Assembly (NCBI GenBank): GCA_030272585.1
Contig: BSYQ01000012.1
Coordinates: 1,798,001 to 1,862,000 of the forward strand
DNA length: 64,000 nucleotides
Source: Bryopsis sp. KO-2023
Taxonomy: Eukaryota; Chlorophyta; Ulvophyceae; Bryopsidales; Bryopsidaceae
Direction: 5' to 3'
Notes under the pieces: model-generated
The model's input: the letters and a program-made list of their open reading frames with translations, nothing else
What the model was told of the DNA's origin: nothing
Database searches by the model: none
Translations under genes and position numbers: made by a program
In this document: piece after piece, positions 63,988 through 64,000 of the stretch
Position numbering within the stretch: the stretch's first letter is position 1
How the letters are laid out: each line of letters starts with the position of its first letter

Positions 63988-64000
63988 CTGCAAAAAAAAG

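Overview
This is nuclear DNA from a eukaryote of the green lineage. The clearest evidence is an intron-containing gene for a chlorophyll a/b-binding LHCII protein (59.0-60.1 kb), supported by a nuclear tRNA-Leu(TAA) gene, spliceosomal GT-AG introns, plant-like MnmG/MTO1, PI31 and GH5 mannanase sequences, and abundant plant-type transposons. A green alga fits best. The species cannot be fixed from the window alone.

The window is gene-poor and transposon-rich. Layout: (1) 0.15-3.6 kb, a CACTA-type DNA transposon carrying a SWIM zinc-finger gene fragment. (2) 4.3-5.65 kb, a four-exon gene for a secreted, repetitive Cys/Lys/Glu-rich protein with an in-frame TAG. (3) 6.7-21.6 kb, a decayed Ty3-like retroelement with protease, dUTPase, RT, RNase H and integrase. 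It was split by a 213-bp hAT MITE, by a complete 9.35-kb chromovirus with apparently identical LTRs, and by a 1.17-kb solo LTR. (4) 22.07-23.45 kb, a palindromic non-autonomous hAT element. (5) 23.5-32.1 kb, a graveyard of hAT transposases, a second dUTPase fragment, Ty3 fragments and a 13-bp minisatellite. (6) 32-45 kb, mostly AT-rich DNA without recognisable genes, holding a 1-kb perfect-sized palindrome, an 11-bp-TSD MITE built of decamer repeats and a poly-C/G-ended element. (7) 45.2-46.0 kb and 49.06-49.93 kb, two genes for small secreted Gly-rich proteins; the second has an inverted paralogue at the right edge (63.5-64.0 kb). (8) 51.28-56.14 kb, a second CACTA element of the same family as the first, loaded with fragments of at least three host genes. 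(9) 57.3-58.5 kb, a second 1-kb palindrome beside the tRNA-Leu gene. (10) 59.0-60.1 kb, the LHCII gene. (11) 60.1-63.4 kb, intergenic.

The most striking item is the 4.86-kb Pack-type CACTA transposon. It has CACTA termini, a TAT target duplication and subterminal TGTGCGATG repeats. It carries, all on the minus strand and with introns, the 3' part of PI31, a long 3' part of MnmG, and the 3' part of a GH5 beta-mannanase lying inside an MnmG intron. Its sister at the left edge carries a 3' SWIM-domain gene fragment, so the family appears to collect the 3' portions of genes at the DNA level. The second notable item is the young chromovirus. Besides gag and pol it carries two related Cys-containing ORFs upstream of gag and a coiled-coil/RING-like ORF downstream of pol.
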